From Metallyticus violacea (lineage: Eukaryota; Arthropoda; Insecta; Mantodea; Metallyticidae), in the NCBI GenBank assembly GCA_030762175.1, contig CM060831.1, positions 67,314,001-67,378,000 of the forward strand: a DNA stretch of 64,000 bases, given 5' to 3'. The notes beneath the pieces are model-generated. The model saw only the letters and a list, made by a program, of their open reading frames with translations. It was not told the DNA's origin and did no database searches. Made by a program: the position numbers and the translations under genes. This document shows, piece after piece, positions 12,550 through 59,669 of this stretch; positions within the stretch are counted from its first letter, which is position 1, and the number at the start of each line of letters is the position of its first letter.

Positions 12550-15500
12550 AATGAATACCCATGTATTTGCTGTCCACAGTCCTTGTACTAATGGCAAGCC
12601 AAGAAGTGCCTAATGATCATGCTGGTACATGACACCAATCTCTTATCTGGTCCTGGTCATTGGCCAGCAGTATTTTCACTCCCTGCCTATTAATGAAGGT
12701 GCTTAATCTTAAGGTGTGACCCTTCACAATAACAATTGTTGAAACGATAATATATTTATACTAACACGAAAGAAATATAAAAATACATTTTAATGACTAA
12801 TAGGAAATCAATTAAAGTTTCAAAATAAACTGTTTATTTTTTTTGCAGGAGAAATTAAAACCTTTAACAAATTACTATTATACAATACCTGAACAGGCTT
12901 TTGGCCTAAGCATGAAAGAAGGATGAACAAGAAGTTATTATGCAGTTTATTATGTTATATATTTTTTAACTAAATTAGTTTTTAAAAATTCATTTTCTCT
13001 CATAAGTTTGAAGTAGAAATTAAATGAATTAAATGGAGAAATATTTATTTTGCAATTTCCAGCAAATGAACCCAGAAAATTTTTTCTTCTTATTTCTGAA
13101 GATCAGTTAGAAAAATCAATAACTAATTATCTTTATGCTGCATCATATATAGTTTTTGAAAGTTCATTTTTTGGTTTGTAATACAATCATAATTTTAACT
13201 AAATTACCTTTAAAATTAATGTAATCTGTGGATGCAGGCTGAAATGCAATGCAAATTAGTGCTCATAGTGACAAATGTGGTCTCTCATCACTTCTCTAGC
13301 TTTCATCCTAAATTTAATGTAGTGGCAAGTGATGTTTAATAATAATAGTAAAATATATTGCAAAGGTTGTTAATGAGCACTAAGAAAATTAAATAATTCA
13401 AGTGAAAGTAAATTTACCAATAGAAGTATATAGTGCATTTATAATGAAAACCATCTACCTACTAAAAATGAAGCATTGCAGTACAGGAGCAGTAGGTGTG
13501 AATATAATGCTTGTGTATTATGGAGAATTTGGCAGCATTTAACAAAGGTTTCTCCTTAGCCTTAATGTACTTGTTTAGTACATTCATAGTTAGATAATGA
13601 GAAGTTTTTGTGAAATGCAAAGACAGGTATTTAATTTTTGAAAGTAGATCATAACTCACCAACTCTATATATTTCTTTTTGAAATAGTCTCCTACTCTGT
13701 GAATACAAAGTTACAGCCTCCAGAACTAATCGTGAAATCAGCCACATTCTTCTGTTGAAATGTTACCAACCTCCTCTTCATAGGATAAAACAGCTTCTTT
13801 TGGACTCCCAAACTGATAACTCCTTAGCTTTTCCTTGACAGATGGAAACAGAAAAAGAGTCGCAAGAAGCCAAAACTGGACTGTCTCACAGGTGATTAAC
13901 AATTGTCATTTCCAATTCTTGCAATGTTCCACAGTTTTAAAAATGATGTATGCAGAGGTATTATCACTGTGAAGCGGCAATACTTACAACCAGATTCTGC
14001 TCCTCTTTCTGTTAATGTTCAAAATATCCTTGGGAAGGTCACTGTGGTGAACCGCAGTGATTGTTTTTGTTCGTGGAAAGGAATGGATATGACCTCTTAC
14101 TGAGAACAAACTGGCAACCATCTTTTGACCTACACTTCCACATCACTTAACCTTTATTGAAGGGCCATCATTTGGAAGAACAATAAGCAGCATTGCCATA
14201 TATTTCAAGATAAAACATTTATTTTCCTAAAATTTTTAGAGATAGAGGAAAAGGAATTTAGAACTTTTTGTTCTCCAATTTTATTACCAGCTTTACATGC
14301 ATACCACGGAGTTCCCTTCTATGCTGTATAGGTGGATTTGCTCAAAATTGTTTGACAAGATTGATAAGTTCTGACTTGTCATATTACTCCTGGTATCAGA
14401 TGAATTTCTTTAAATTACCAAAATCCATTTCACTGCAATGATTGGATATCTTGGACTTAAATCCCCAATTAAACGTTCACCCAGATTAAACCTATTTCAC
14501 CGCTTGTAAGAGTCAATTTTAATGGTTGCCAAGGGCTTTTATTTGTCCACACACCTGAAATTGTATCACTTTGTCAACAGTTTAAATATCATGCTGTATA
14601 TATGAGACCACATTTTATTCACATACACAATAATTTTTTTTCCTTAATTTTTATTCTTTTTACTGTGTTTGAAGATATAATACTATAACAGGATGAATAG
14701 AAATTAGAATACATCTGTTGTTTTTACACTTTTTAAATGCAATTGCCATAGATTTCATAATTTTTCTAAATATTTGCTTCCAGTAAAATAAATCTCTATA
14801 GTGCAGAAATTAAGAAATTTGTTGTAATTTCTTTATGAATTTTATATGTTCGTAAATTATACAACTGTTCATGTGTTTATTTTAATCTTGTTAGCTAGTG
14901 ATTTGCCTACTTTTCATGATGTTACATTGCTCACAACACTTTCTTAAGTATATCCCTCTTTTCTTATTTTGCACATTTTTTATATATTTTCTTTTTTGCA
15001 TTGAAAAGTAAATATTATATTTATTAGATACAGAATAATCAAGTGTAGTGACAGTGTGCATACTTACATTATCTAGAGTCAATGTTGTATGTCTAGAAAT
15101 CTGAACATGTTGGCATCTCATTCCTCATTGCCCAAGAGCTCATTTATAATTGCCACATTAATTACTTATTTTGAGTAACTGTGGCATGTAATTATTTACC
15201 ATATTTGTCACAGCATCTTTGATAAAACAGCAATAGAGATTCTCTGTCTGATAAAATTTTACAGCCTTAATAGCAGTTTAGATTAATAGAAGACAAACCC
15301 AGTTACGGGAGAGTTTATCAGTGTTATTGTTGGGATATTGAGTAACAGTCTTATATCAAGAATTTTAGTCTCTTTTGATATTGGCTGGGTATACAATGAG
15401 CATGGCATTAATATTGTCTTTACTTTATTACAATAAAAATGGAAAAGAGAAGCCTGCAAAAAGGAATAGAAAGAGTAAACAAAATGTGATAGAATTTTTA

Positions 15501-15650
15501 TTATTATTATTAAGCATGTTTAAGATTGCTGTAACTGGTGGTAATTTGTGACAAATGAATCAATACAGTAGTGATATAGGTCACCAGATATAAACATTTT
15601 AGATTTACTTCTGGAAGTTTTTTACCTATGAATGTGGTTTGATATTAAAA
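12550..15650. other. unassigned AT-rich sequence
   Basis: Only short, stop-interrupted frames. The 13.7-14.6 kb part is a little richer in GC and may be an old TE body, but I recognise no domain. Confidence 0.4.
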
Positions 15651-15689
15651 AAAATATTCATCTTGTAACATACTTTAGTTTTTTACATA

Positions 15690-16010
15690 GTTCTCTTGAA
15701 GTTCAACACACTTTCTTCAACATTTCTCCAGGTTCATAATTCCCTCATGGAAGTGGGGTTTCTTTGAGGCTCTCAAAACACTCATTTACTTCCTGTACTT
15801 AAATTTTTTTTCACCAGGAAAGCTTTGAGTTTTGGAAGCAAATGGTAATTCAAGGGAGTGAGATCAGATGAATAGGGTGGAAGCATTTCAAATCATAGTT
15901 GATTTATTTGTCAGGAGATGTGTCTTGAATGCACTTGTGCATTGTCATGGTGAATGTACATCTTCTTTTACGCCATTCCCAGAAATTTACTCGCAAATAC
16001 TGTCTTCAGT
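15690..16010 (-). mobile_element. mariner transposase 3' fragment
   Basis: Minus-strand reading gives HDNAQVHSRHIS, then FEMLPPYSSDLTPLNYHLL and LKAFLVKK with one or more stops. These match the mariner catalytic block (HDN-A-x-x-H ... PPYSPDLAP-x-DYHLF). The third catalytic Asp is Asn here, so it is inactive. Confidence 0.75.
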
Positions 16011-16056
16011 GAATTGAATCTGTCGTCTTAGTGTTAAGACGACAGATTCAATTCAC
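16009..16056. repeat. perfect 22-bp palindrome with 4-nt loop
   Basis: Left arm 16009-16030, loop GTGT 16031-16034, right arm 16035-16056. All 22 positions pair. It adjoins a decayed mariner fragment. Confidence 0.97.
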
Positions 16057-16329
16057 ATGAGCTTCACTGTGTTAGTTCCATATGAAAACTTTTTTAAAGA
16101 TTTATAATTTTTAAAAAATTTTGACTGTCTTCAGTCTCTCCAAAAGTGATGCATAATATCCTCCAAAATGGTTTTCCCCATTACCAAGCTATCAAGAGAA
16201 TTCCTTTTGCATTCCAGAAAACTGAAGCCATCCCATTTCCAGTGAATGGAATGCATTTCACCTTTTACTGAGTCAGTTAGCATCATACAGTTCACTGTTT
16301 AGACTGATAGTTTCTGGCATATAGTAAAT

Positions 16330-17310
16330 TCTAGTCACAAAATGCATGCAAAATATTGGCACAGATGTTTGAAATTAGATAATAACAATGTATTAAAAGA
16401 ATGTCTTACATACCAAAGAGATGTACTGGAAAGAGAGAGTTGGTTTTGGGAGATGGGGAAAATATTAGAAGAAATTGGAATGGGGGGTGTATGGCCAATG
16501 GGTGAAAGTAATGTCAGTAGATTTTGGAAAGAAGTGAGACAAAGGGTAGAAAATATAGAGAAGCAAGAGATTTGCTCTAGCTTTGAGAATAAAGGTTCTT
16601 TAGACTTATACAAAAGAAATTGGACATGGGAGAAATATATACGTAATTGTGATCAGTTTGGAAGAATAGGTCCTGCATGGATGTGTACTGGGTATTATTT
16701 TTAAAAGGATTAAGAATAAATTTTAATGAAGGTAGAGATTTGAGTTAGCTTTGAGGATAAAAGTTCTTTAGACTTATATAAAATAATTCAAAGAAATTGG
16801 GAATGCGGGGGAAATATATAGATAATTTTGATCAATTTGGAATTATAGGTTTTGCATGGATGGGTACAGGGATAATTTCTAAAAGGATTACGTAAAAATG
16901 TTACAGAAGTGTGTGGGAAGAGGATTGTGCTTTCCTTTGTCTAATAGAATGTCAAATGGTAAAAAGGTGGAGGGATAGTATCAGGGATGAAAAATGGGAC
17001 AAATTACAATATATAGTGGCAATTAAAATGACAGAAATGAAGATATAAAAAATGAACAATATTGGAGAATTCTTAGGAAAACTAAGGGATAAGTGGAGGG
17101 GAAGTATAAGTAACGAGCTTGAGGGGATTTACAGTTGTGAAAATGATAATTTATTTTAAAGTTTCTTTACCATACATATATAACCTGGTTGTTAGGTTAT
17201 GGATGAACCTTAGTTTTGTAGTGCTAAAATATTAAACAATTAATATGTAAATTTAAAAATAATGTTGATTGCTGAAATAAAATTCATTAATTCATTCACT
17301 CATTCATGAG
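16330..17310 (+). mobile_element. LINE 3' fragment with ATTC-type tail
   Basis: A frame at 16342-16704 encodes LDNNNVLKECLTYQRD, WFWEMGKILEEIGMGG and similar text, like the C-terminal third of LINE ORF2. The end near 17280-17310 is AATAAAATTCATTAATTC followed by CATTCACTCATTCATG. A ~168-bp internal duplication is present (16567 and 16735 onward). No catalytic domain remains. Confidence 0.55.
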
Positions 17311-17757
17311 GGATGTTTAATAATTTATTATTTTTCATTGTACATTCCTGGAATTTCACACATATGGTGCACTTCATCTTCAGTCATTTAATCCTTTTGC
17401 AAGAGAAAGATGGATTTGTCTTGGTCTTCCAATAAACCTATTTCATAGCTTCATCATTAAAACCTCTTGTCAATTTAGGAAGGGGACCAAGTCTGCAGGG
17501 TGGGCTCCAAGCAATCCTTGACTTGTGGCAAAATGCCAGCTGTCAGTTTTCCACTATATTTCTCTGTGACAGTCTCATGTAACAATTTTATCACAGAACA
17601 ATAGGTTTTTCCAGTGATGATGGTGTTCATAGTATGAATTCCAACAGCTGAATGTTCTGTTTTTCCCCCAAAATGGTTGCCATAACTTTTCCAACAGATT
17701 AATGCACATGAAAGTTGAGAGAACTGGGGAACTCATATGTTTCTTCATAGTTGCTTG

Positions 17758-17905
17758 TTTGATGACCACCTCCATAGTGTTGTGATCAGCATGTCTGCCT
17801 GCAAATATGAATGTCCCTGGTTCAAATCCTGTAAGAACAGGTTCGGGTATGATTTTTCCACAGACTTTCCTCACTCTGAATGGGTTAATGCCATATAACT
17901 TTAAA
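17758..17905 (+). mobile_element. tRNA-derived SINE (fourth type or diverged copy)
   Basis: Box A-like ATAGTGTTGTGATCAGCATG and box B-like GGTTCAAATCC at a tRNA-like spacing, followed by a body partly like SINE2 (GATTTTTCCACAGACTTTCC). No clear duplication flanks it. Confidence 0.55.
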
Positions 17906-18549
17906 CTTTGTGAGCTTCAGGCTCATTTATGTACCCATTCATCAAAATATTAATTTGCCTCTTTAAACCTCCATTGTTATAATGGATATTAAACTGGACA
18001 GGGAAGTAGTAAAGATTTTTATCATAACTATGAATCTATGCTTAAACTCTAGTAACAATCTTTGAGAAAAAAAATCATCAAGATTTTATTGGGGGGTGTA
18101 CTAATTCTCCTGACTAACTTCTTTCTGCTCTAGTGTCAGCATGTGGGTACTGACCTTTAACATTGTCAAATAGCTATGAAATTAGATGTGCTGGCAATAA
18201 TTTACAAAAGACTTGCAGAAAAAAGAGAGAGAGACTGTAGCAGCCAGCAGATAGGTACAAAATAGGATAAGGGGGAAACAATGTTACTTTAAAATAATAA
18301 TATTTTACCAACAAATTGGGATATCACTATTATCATTTAAATTATCTGTAGATTTGAATCTTAAAACTTATTTTTGCTTCTAGTACAAACCCAGGACTTT
18401 GTATATGTCCTCTCTCATCTTGTAAGAGAATTTCCGTAACCTTGCCTGTTGCACTTTCCAAATTTAATTCAGAATCAGATTAACTGTTGCCAACATTAAT
18501 TATAAAAGGTCTCCAACAATCAGAGTAAATGACACTAAATATTATATTT

Positions 18550-18780
18550 TAGATCAACCACTTCAACAGAATGCAGAATAGTTAATGGTTAAATTAGAAA
18601 AGTTATTTTTCTCACAAGCCATTTTAACAAACAGTCTGGGAAAGCCCATGTAAGGCCCCTTCCCACATATTATAACCATGCCAGCTGAAATGCCTAGCTC
18701 ACAGGCTGTTATTTTAACCTTGACATGATCTTCCATCATCATGGTTTTCACTTTTTGACGCTTTTCTTCTGAAGAAGCTC
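18550..18780 (-). mobile_element. mariner N-terminal (HTH) fragment
   Basis: Minus-strand frame with DHVKVKITACELGISAGMV, which resembles the second helix-turn-helix of mariner transposases (…ELGIS-x-G-S-V…). Short and isolated. Confidence 0.45.
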
Positions 18781-18899
18781 CACAGAATGCTCTGAGGTCA
18801 TCATCAATGAACTCTCACGCACATTTAAATTTCTTCGCTTGACTTAACCTAATAATTGTACATCATCAGAGCATTTTAATCTCTTGTGAAATTTCTATG

Positions 18900-20960
18900 G
18901 CTTTTAAAAATTTAATGACAGAACAAAGCTTCAAACATCTGTCAGTTTCTTTGATGAAACAAAGCTCCAATAATCTGTCAGTTTCTTTGTAGAAGCTATG
19001 TTGATGCATTTCTATTATCTCTCATCAAACACTTGGTTAATACGGCACTCAGAATGTGTAGAAAATGGGTCAGGACTAATAAGTCAATTGCATAATGCAA
19101 AGGCATCATACTCAAGTGGAATTTACTGTATGTCCCTTGTAGATTTTTGAAAAAGAAAAAAAAATATTTTTTTATATCCACAGTAAATCTGTCATTTCTT
19201 TAGCATAATGAACAAGTCCAAAATATATATTGGCTATTTGCAACATATTTAAATTAATACCTGAAAGTTATTCTGTTTATTTTCTCCTACTGTGATGTTA
19301 TATATGATTTATTTAGATCTATTCTATTTTGGGAGATTTATTTCAAACAAGGAATTTAGGGGATTATTTATATAGAGTTAAAAATAAGTGGATGTGAATG
19401 GTTAAACAAATGAGTGTTTGGTGGCTTGCTTTAACATTTGGTACTTATATAATATGTTTGGAGTTATATAATTAATCAGTAAATGCTGTTTTGCATTGAA
19501 CTAGAAGTTTATTTGTTGATTGGTGATTGATGAATCAAGAAGAATAGGAACAGAGTAGGAGCATAAAAGAGAGCAATAATGAGGAAAACAAATAAGGAAA
19601 AGAATGGAAAGAGAACCATCTGTTGTAAAAGAATTACCTGATGTGGTTACTGAACCTCTGTCCTCTGGAATTCCAGTAGGAGACTACTGATGAACCAAAG
19701 ACAGAAATTAGCAAGGCTCATTTGTGTTACACATGGGGTACTCTAATTATGTTATTTTATTTTATTTGGTTTCAGGAACTGAAATAAGAATACGTTTAAT
19801 TTAAAATTAAATAAAGAAACTTACTGTAACACATATCGTTTTCTTGGGGATTACACCTAAGAATGGAGAGGGTCAAATAGGTGAAGACCTATTGTATTTA
19901 TTTTTTTTTTGTCTTGGTATTTCAATAAATAAATCAAACAATTTTCTGTTACAATATTCAAATAACAGTCTCTTGCTTTACACAGAAACTTTGAACAGCT
20001 TATGAAACTAAAGGAAATTAATATGGATTAAAGAAAATTACAGAAATTAAAGACATCTGTCTGTTTTTTCTGCTATTATCATTTCAGCTGTCAACCTATA
20101 AAATTTATGCCCTTCAATGCACACACAAATGTTTTTGAATAGGCAGAAAATGTGTAAACCTCTATCCATTTCATTTATTTTTTACCGTTTTATTTCCTGC
20201 CCACTTTTCTCAATGATGGCTCTTTATTATTCATCTTTAATGTCCCTCTTTTACTTAAATTGCTTCTCTATGACTGTTATTTTATTGTGTTATATCTATT
20301 TCTTTTCTCCCCTTTATTTTCACTTTTCTTTAGTTCTCTTAAAATTTTATTTCATTTATCAATTACTTTCCATCTCTCCTCCTTTCCTCATGAAGTTTTC
20401 TTTTTTTGTGTTTCATGTCTTTATTCTTTTGTGCATTCTTGGTGTGACCACATTGTAATTTAACAGTGTAAATGACATACACTGTTGTTTTTCTTTTTCT
20501 TTTCTATGTGATCTTCCCCTATGTTAAGTGCTCTTTATTTATTTATATATACTTTTTACTTAATACAATCACAAGCATAAGTAAATGAACAAATAATTAC
20601 AAAGACACACAAACAAAAAAATAAAGATGTTCACATAAACATATATTCAAATTTCATTTGCTTACTATCTGCACTACAGTAAGATGTATTCCTTATAAGA
20701 GGAACTAATTGCTACATCCCATATAAATTCTCCATGAATCTTCCTTCATCAAGCACTGTATCAGACTATTTTGTATGTTACAACATCATAAATATTTAAA
20801 TGTCATTAATCCCAAGGATTTTTCTTTGTACTCTTTCCATTCACTCTGTCCTAGTGACAAAATTTTGATAATATACATCAGTACCAATATTCATGGCAGT
20901 GACCACAATGACACCCAATTTTCAAATCAAAACACTTCTAAATGAAATGTTTTACTTGGT
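18900..20960. other. unassigned AT-rich sequence
   Basis: The long T-rich frame at 20117-20458 has no recognisable motif and is probably chance in T-rich DNA. Nothing else supportable. Confidence 0.4.
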
Positions 20961-20968
20961 GATTTATT

Positions 20969-21248
20969 GCATACTTTTATTTCCCCCTTACCAATCTTTA
21001 TTGCCAAAACATATTTCTTGGACCCTTACCCAATCCTTGACTGTTAGTTGAATTGTACCTTGGATGCTTACAAATGACTTCCAGAGGAAGTTCACAAAAT
21101 TTTGTAATATCCCACCAGAAGCCAGCTCTAAGTGTTCAAGATGCAATTCGAATTGTCCACTAGTCAACTAGGAGCTTAGGACATGGACAAGGGTCCAAGA
21201 AATATGTTCTGTCAATAAACATTGTTAAGTGGAGAAATAAGAGTATGT
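20969..21248. mobile_element. MITE-like element with ~65-70-bp terminal inverted repeats
   Basis: Left arm 20969-21037 and right arm 21178-21248 are inverted copies, roughly 80% alike by eye. The best block is AACATATTTCTTGGACCC. There is no coding capacity between the arms. Confidence 0.75.
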
Positions 21249-21299
21249 AATCAACTCATCAGCTAAAACATTTAATTTATAATTATGTTCTCCACTGTG

Positions 21300-23621
21300 G
21301 AAGATCTACAAAGTTGCATTTAAGTAATTATAACACTTCTACTAAATATAAAAGCTGCAGTACCTAAGTACTAGCAAAATCTGCATTAAGTATGTTATTC
21401 TTAACTACCATTCCTATTTATCTAAAATCTAATTTTTCTAACTTATGTTTCTTCAACAATAGCATAATTATTACTGTTATTTGTACAATATTTACTAAAT
21501 ATTTATAATTTATTCACAATTAAGTTGATTATATTCATCTGCTGATAAGTTGATTTAAGTTCTGTAACCAGGCCAAATTTTCAAAACTTCCAACATGCAT
21601 ACAACAATTAATTCACTTTGTAAGTTTCAGCTTTATTTACAACAATGTCAGAGTACTTTCTCTTCTGAATGCCCGGAAGTATTTATATTAGCACTGCACT
21701 AACATTATTTATGTTCATTTAACCACTTTAAATTCTATGCAAAAAAAGAAGACTTAATTACATTATCTTTATTAAAGTATATTTGTGAGCACCATTGTAT
21801 TTGTCTTTTGTGTTACTCAGTGCAACAACATAAAGTGTTTATAAAGTACTAAAATATAAATGTTTAAAAGTTTTAACCACAAATCTATGCTAAAACCAAA
21901 GACAGAAGAGCCTGTGCAGGACACTATTTTTACATAAAAGCTGAAGCACATGCATATACGATCAGGCTGAAAAATGCTGCAAAGAATCTCATTGGCAAGT
22001 TACCAATTAAGGCTTTATTCATGAAAATGTAACTTCGATGTACTTAATTAAATGTATGCTGGGAACTTATGTCAGCCTTAATGTTTCAACATGACTGTTA
22101 TAGCATTTTTACATGAACCCTACAAAAACATTGGTAAGTAATATTTACAGTGTAAGAATTTATATTAACACGTGAAAAACTGTAAACTATCAAACATAAC
22201 AAACACACAAAGGTGGCACAAAAGTTAATATTAAGTACGTATACAAATATGAATAAAATTTAAGGATCTATGGAAAATGCATAAACTATTACCTGAAACA
22301 GACATTTTACAGATTACAAAAATGATTCAATGCCCTTATAGCAGAAAAAACTCTTACCATAAGAACTTAAAATTAAAACAAAGACATGGGGATGGATTGT
22401 TATAAAATAACAAATCAAGCTAAAGAAACTATTCTTTTCTGCAATACTGAAAAGGCCATTAAATAAATTTAACTTTTTCAAATGTATCCAATGGATATGA
22501 GTACTCATACTGACAGAATATAAAACATTACAAAATCTTAATGGCAATGCTTCAGATTTCATAGTAATCAAACAAGTCACTTGAATATGAAATCACTACA
22601 TGCTCAAAAGTTTTTCGTACGTGTTCTTTATGCTACCAAAAGATTTCATTCTGAGAAAATACCAATGTGATAATGTTACTATAGAACAATTAAAAAGTAT
22701 TGCATTTAAAATCAGTTATTCATTTAAGTAAGATATATAAATGTCTACATCAAATCTATTACTTCCAGGAACTTGCTGTTGCTACTTACATAAGATATTC
22801 CACAATAGACCTAACATTCTGCCTGCCAAATTTCTTCTAAGAAACAGAAAATACTGTAATATTAAAAAAAATCTAATGCTTGCTTGACAACCACATTTTC
22901 CACACATATGGAAGTCTATAATCAAAACTTTGAGGACCTCAAAGAGAAGAATTTTATTTTCACTGATAAGTCTCAATTAATTTGCTACCTAATGCTGAAA
23001 CAGAAATGGACTCCTTCAAAAAATGGCATATGATACTAAGAATGTTTCTACATTTGAGATAAATTAAGGTACAATACTGTGAAGAGATTATCTACACAGA
23101 CTATATATGTTGTTTTCTTATTTTAAAATTCTCATACTGTGAAACCCATGTAAATATTATATTAATTTCAAAAGATAAGGTTAAACTGTTAGTTATATCT
23201 GGAAATATGTATTCCAGTGGCTTAACAGTTTTTCTCAAAAAACACTGCATAACAGGCACCAAATGAAGTGCGCTAAGTGAGAGTCATAGGTATATTAAAC
23301 AGTTGCTAGATACATAATTATATACTATATTTACTACAAGTTAAGATGCTGCAGTAAAGATTTTATATTCTCAAAATTAAATTTTAAGACTATAGGTTCT
23401 TCTGTAATGTAAATTTAACAGCTTAACTTTTAACATATCACATGTTGTACTAATATTTTCTGCTTAATATATATTCTCTATGGGAAAGCAGATGGATGTC
23501 AATAAGTTGTTTACTCTTGTAATATTAATACTAACCTATTTTAAGCTATCACAGAGGCATGCCTTTCATCAACATTAACTATAATAAAACTAGGAACAAG
23601 CATGCGAGGGATAACCATATG
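21300..23621 (-). other. probable 3' UTR and downstream flank of the CNNM gene
   Basis: AT-rich non-coding stretch after the stop codon in which I recognise no transposon protein or repeat. AATAAA signals on the minus strand can be read at about 22958-22953 and 22019-22014, and others follow near 21.77 and 21.63 kb. Which one is used cannot be told from sequence alone. Confidence 0.4.
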
Positions 23622-57525
<33,904 letters not shown>

Positions 57526-58049
57526 CTGGAAATGTTAACAGATTATTAAAAACACTTCTTGCTATAAAATATGTACAAATGTTTTCTTTCCAAAACAAAA
57601 ACAGAAAATGAATGAATTATTAAGAATAAAAATATTTGATGAAGATCAATATATGAATATATGCTAGAACTTTAATTTGCAAATTAGGTAAATATGCATT
57701 TTAGGGAAGATTAGTAATTACTATCCATTGCAGTAGAAATAAAATTACACTATGACTTATCAATCTATCAGCCAATCAAGTCAATATATTTATTTTTATC
57801 AATAAAACAATTACCTGTGTTTACAGACAAAAGTAAAATGGGGAAAAAAAAAAAAAGTAAATAAATAAAGGAAAAAAACTATTTCAGTACGACTATTAAC
57901 TTTTGTACTAAACACTCATTAATATAATAGAATGGGTGCAATAAGTCATTATAAATAAATAATTAAATATTTAAGGATATGCAATTGTCTCTAGCAGCGC
58001 TTAAGTTTTAATTAAAACTAGATTTCCCAAGTATTGAAATGCATACTTA

Positions 58050-58990
58050 ATGAAATTGGCTTCATATTTTAAAATGCACTTCTTGTTTACTAAATCATGG
58101 TGTGGTTTTAGATGTGGATTCTCAACTTTAGATGCAGTTCAGCACTTATATGAGTCACTAATTTTGGGTTTTGGAAGTTACAACAGTATCTTGACAATAT
58201 CTCTTGACTTGTCCAAAATGCTTTATTATGTATCTCACACAATAATATGTTCTAAGCGCATAATTATGGTTTTAGGGGTAAAGAGCTAATACTAAGCACA
58301 TCACATTTGTCAAATCATTTTCAAGTAACATGTTTCAATTGTGAATTTTCTAATATAGTCAATACTGATGTTGAAGTACCCTCAAGGGTCAGTTATTGGG
58401 CCATTGCTTATCCTAATTATTACAGATGATTTGCCTCCTAATCATAATTGTGATTCCATTTTATTTGCGATGATACAAGCATATTCTCTATAATATGAAT
58501 CCTACAAGATTTAAACCAGTTTATTGAGTATTCATTACTTAATGCAGCTCATTAATTTAAGCTTAATGGTGATAAAGCACAGTGCCATCTGCTTATTTTA
58601 AAACACGTGTCTGATGAGATGCTTTCTGAAGTAAAATTTAGCATTATTTTGGATTCACGTTTGACCTGGGCAACATATTTCTTATGTATACAATCATTTA
58701 TCTTTGTGTTCCTGTATTTATTTTGCCATTTAAAATCCATTGTATCTAAAGAATTTCTTAAACAATCATATTATGCATTTTTTCATAGCATAATTTCATA
58801 CAGTATTCACATTTGAGGCAAATGTACTAATGTAAACAAAATTCTTATTTTACAGAAAAAAGCAATGCAAATTATTACTAGTTCCTTGTGTGATGCCCAT
58901 TGTCGGCCATTTTTTGTTCAACTGAAAATAATGAGTTATTAAAGTTTGTAAAACAAGCTGAGAGGGAATGATATTAATGTGGGAGATGGT
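58050..58990 (+). mobile_element. jockey/CR1-like LINE reverse-transcriptase remnant
   Basis: WCGFRCGFSTLDAVQHLYES and ILTISLDLSKMLYYVSHTII (58.09-58.24 kb), PQGSVIGPLLILIITDDLP (~58.38 kb), LDSRLTWATYFLCIQSF (~58.65 kb), YYAFFHSIISYSIHIWG (~58.77 kb), ILQKKAMQIITSSL (~58.85 kb). The order matches RT blocks 2, 4 and the post-RT thumb of jockey/CR1 elements. The FADD catalytic block is destroyed. Confidence 0.85.
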
Positions 58991-59413
58991 GCATTCAACC
59001 CTAGGTATGTTCCTCACTCTAACATGGTCCATAACTCTTAGCTGGTTCACATGAACTAATATGCTAACATTTTTGGAACACACAGGTAAATGATAAACGT
59101 AAGAAAATATTTACAACTGAATTTTTTCATTTGCTGCAAAAAGTATTTAAATGCTTGTAATAGTCTCATTTCCATTAGCGTTCAGCCTTAGCTGAGATAA
59201 ATGTTCATAGTATGTGCATTAAGCTTAATTGCAATATATACAGCTGTGGTTTATAGTGTTATTGCTGAAACTCCTATTTTCGTTGGTCTGAAAAAACATG
59301 AGACAATCTATATCTTTTTCTGCCAATAGTTATTTGGTTAAAAAGTTCTTCCTGCATTTTGTTGAACATTTTGCTTTGGCGAGTAAAGAAGATTTTTGGG
59401 GGGAGGGAGATCT

Positions 59414-59607
59414 TCACGCAGGAGATGTGTAAACTAACTGAGTTCCTCAGCAAGATAAATAGCTTTAAAAATGAACATAAAATCCAAATTAGGCCTTATT
59501 AATTAATGAAATTATATAAGTTATGACATTACTGTATGGTATTATGAGAACAAAATTGGAATTCTTGTAATCTATAAGTATTACAAAAGGGAAACCAAAT
59601 TTTTACA

Positions 59608-59669
<62 letters not shown>

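Noticed and set aside
20117..20458. 113-codon Phe/Ser/Leu-rich frame as a small membrane protein
   Set aside because: T-rich DNA gives such frames by chance; no splice, homology or codon pattern support.
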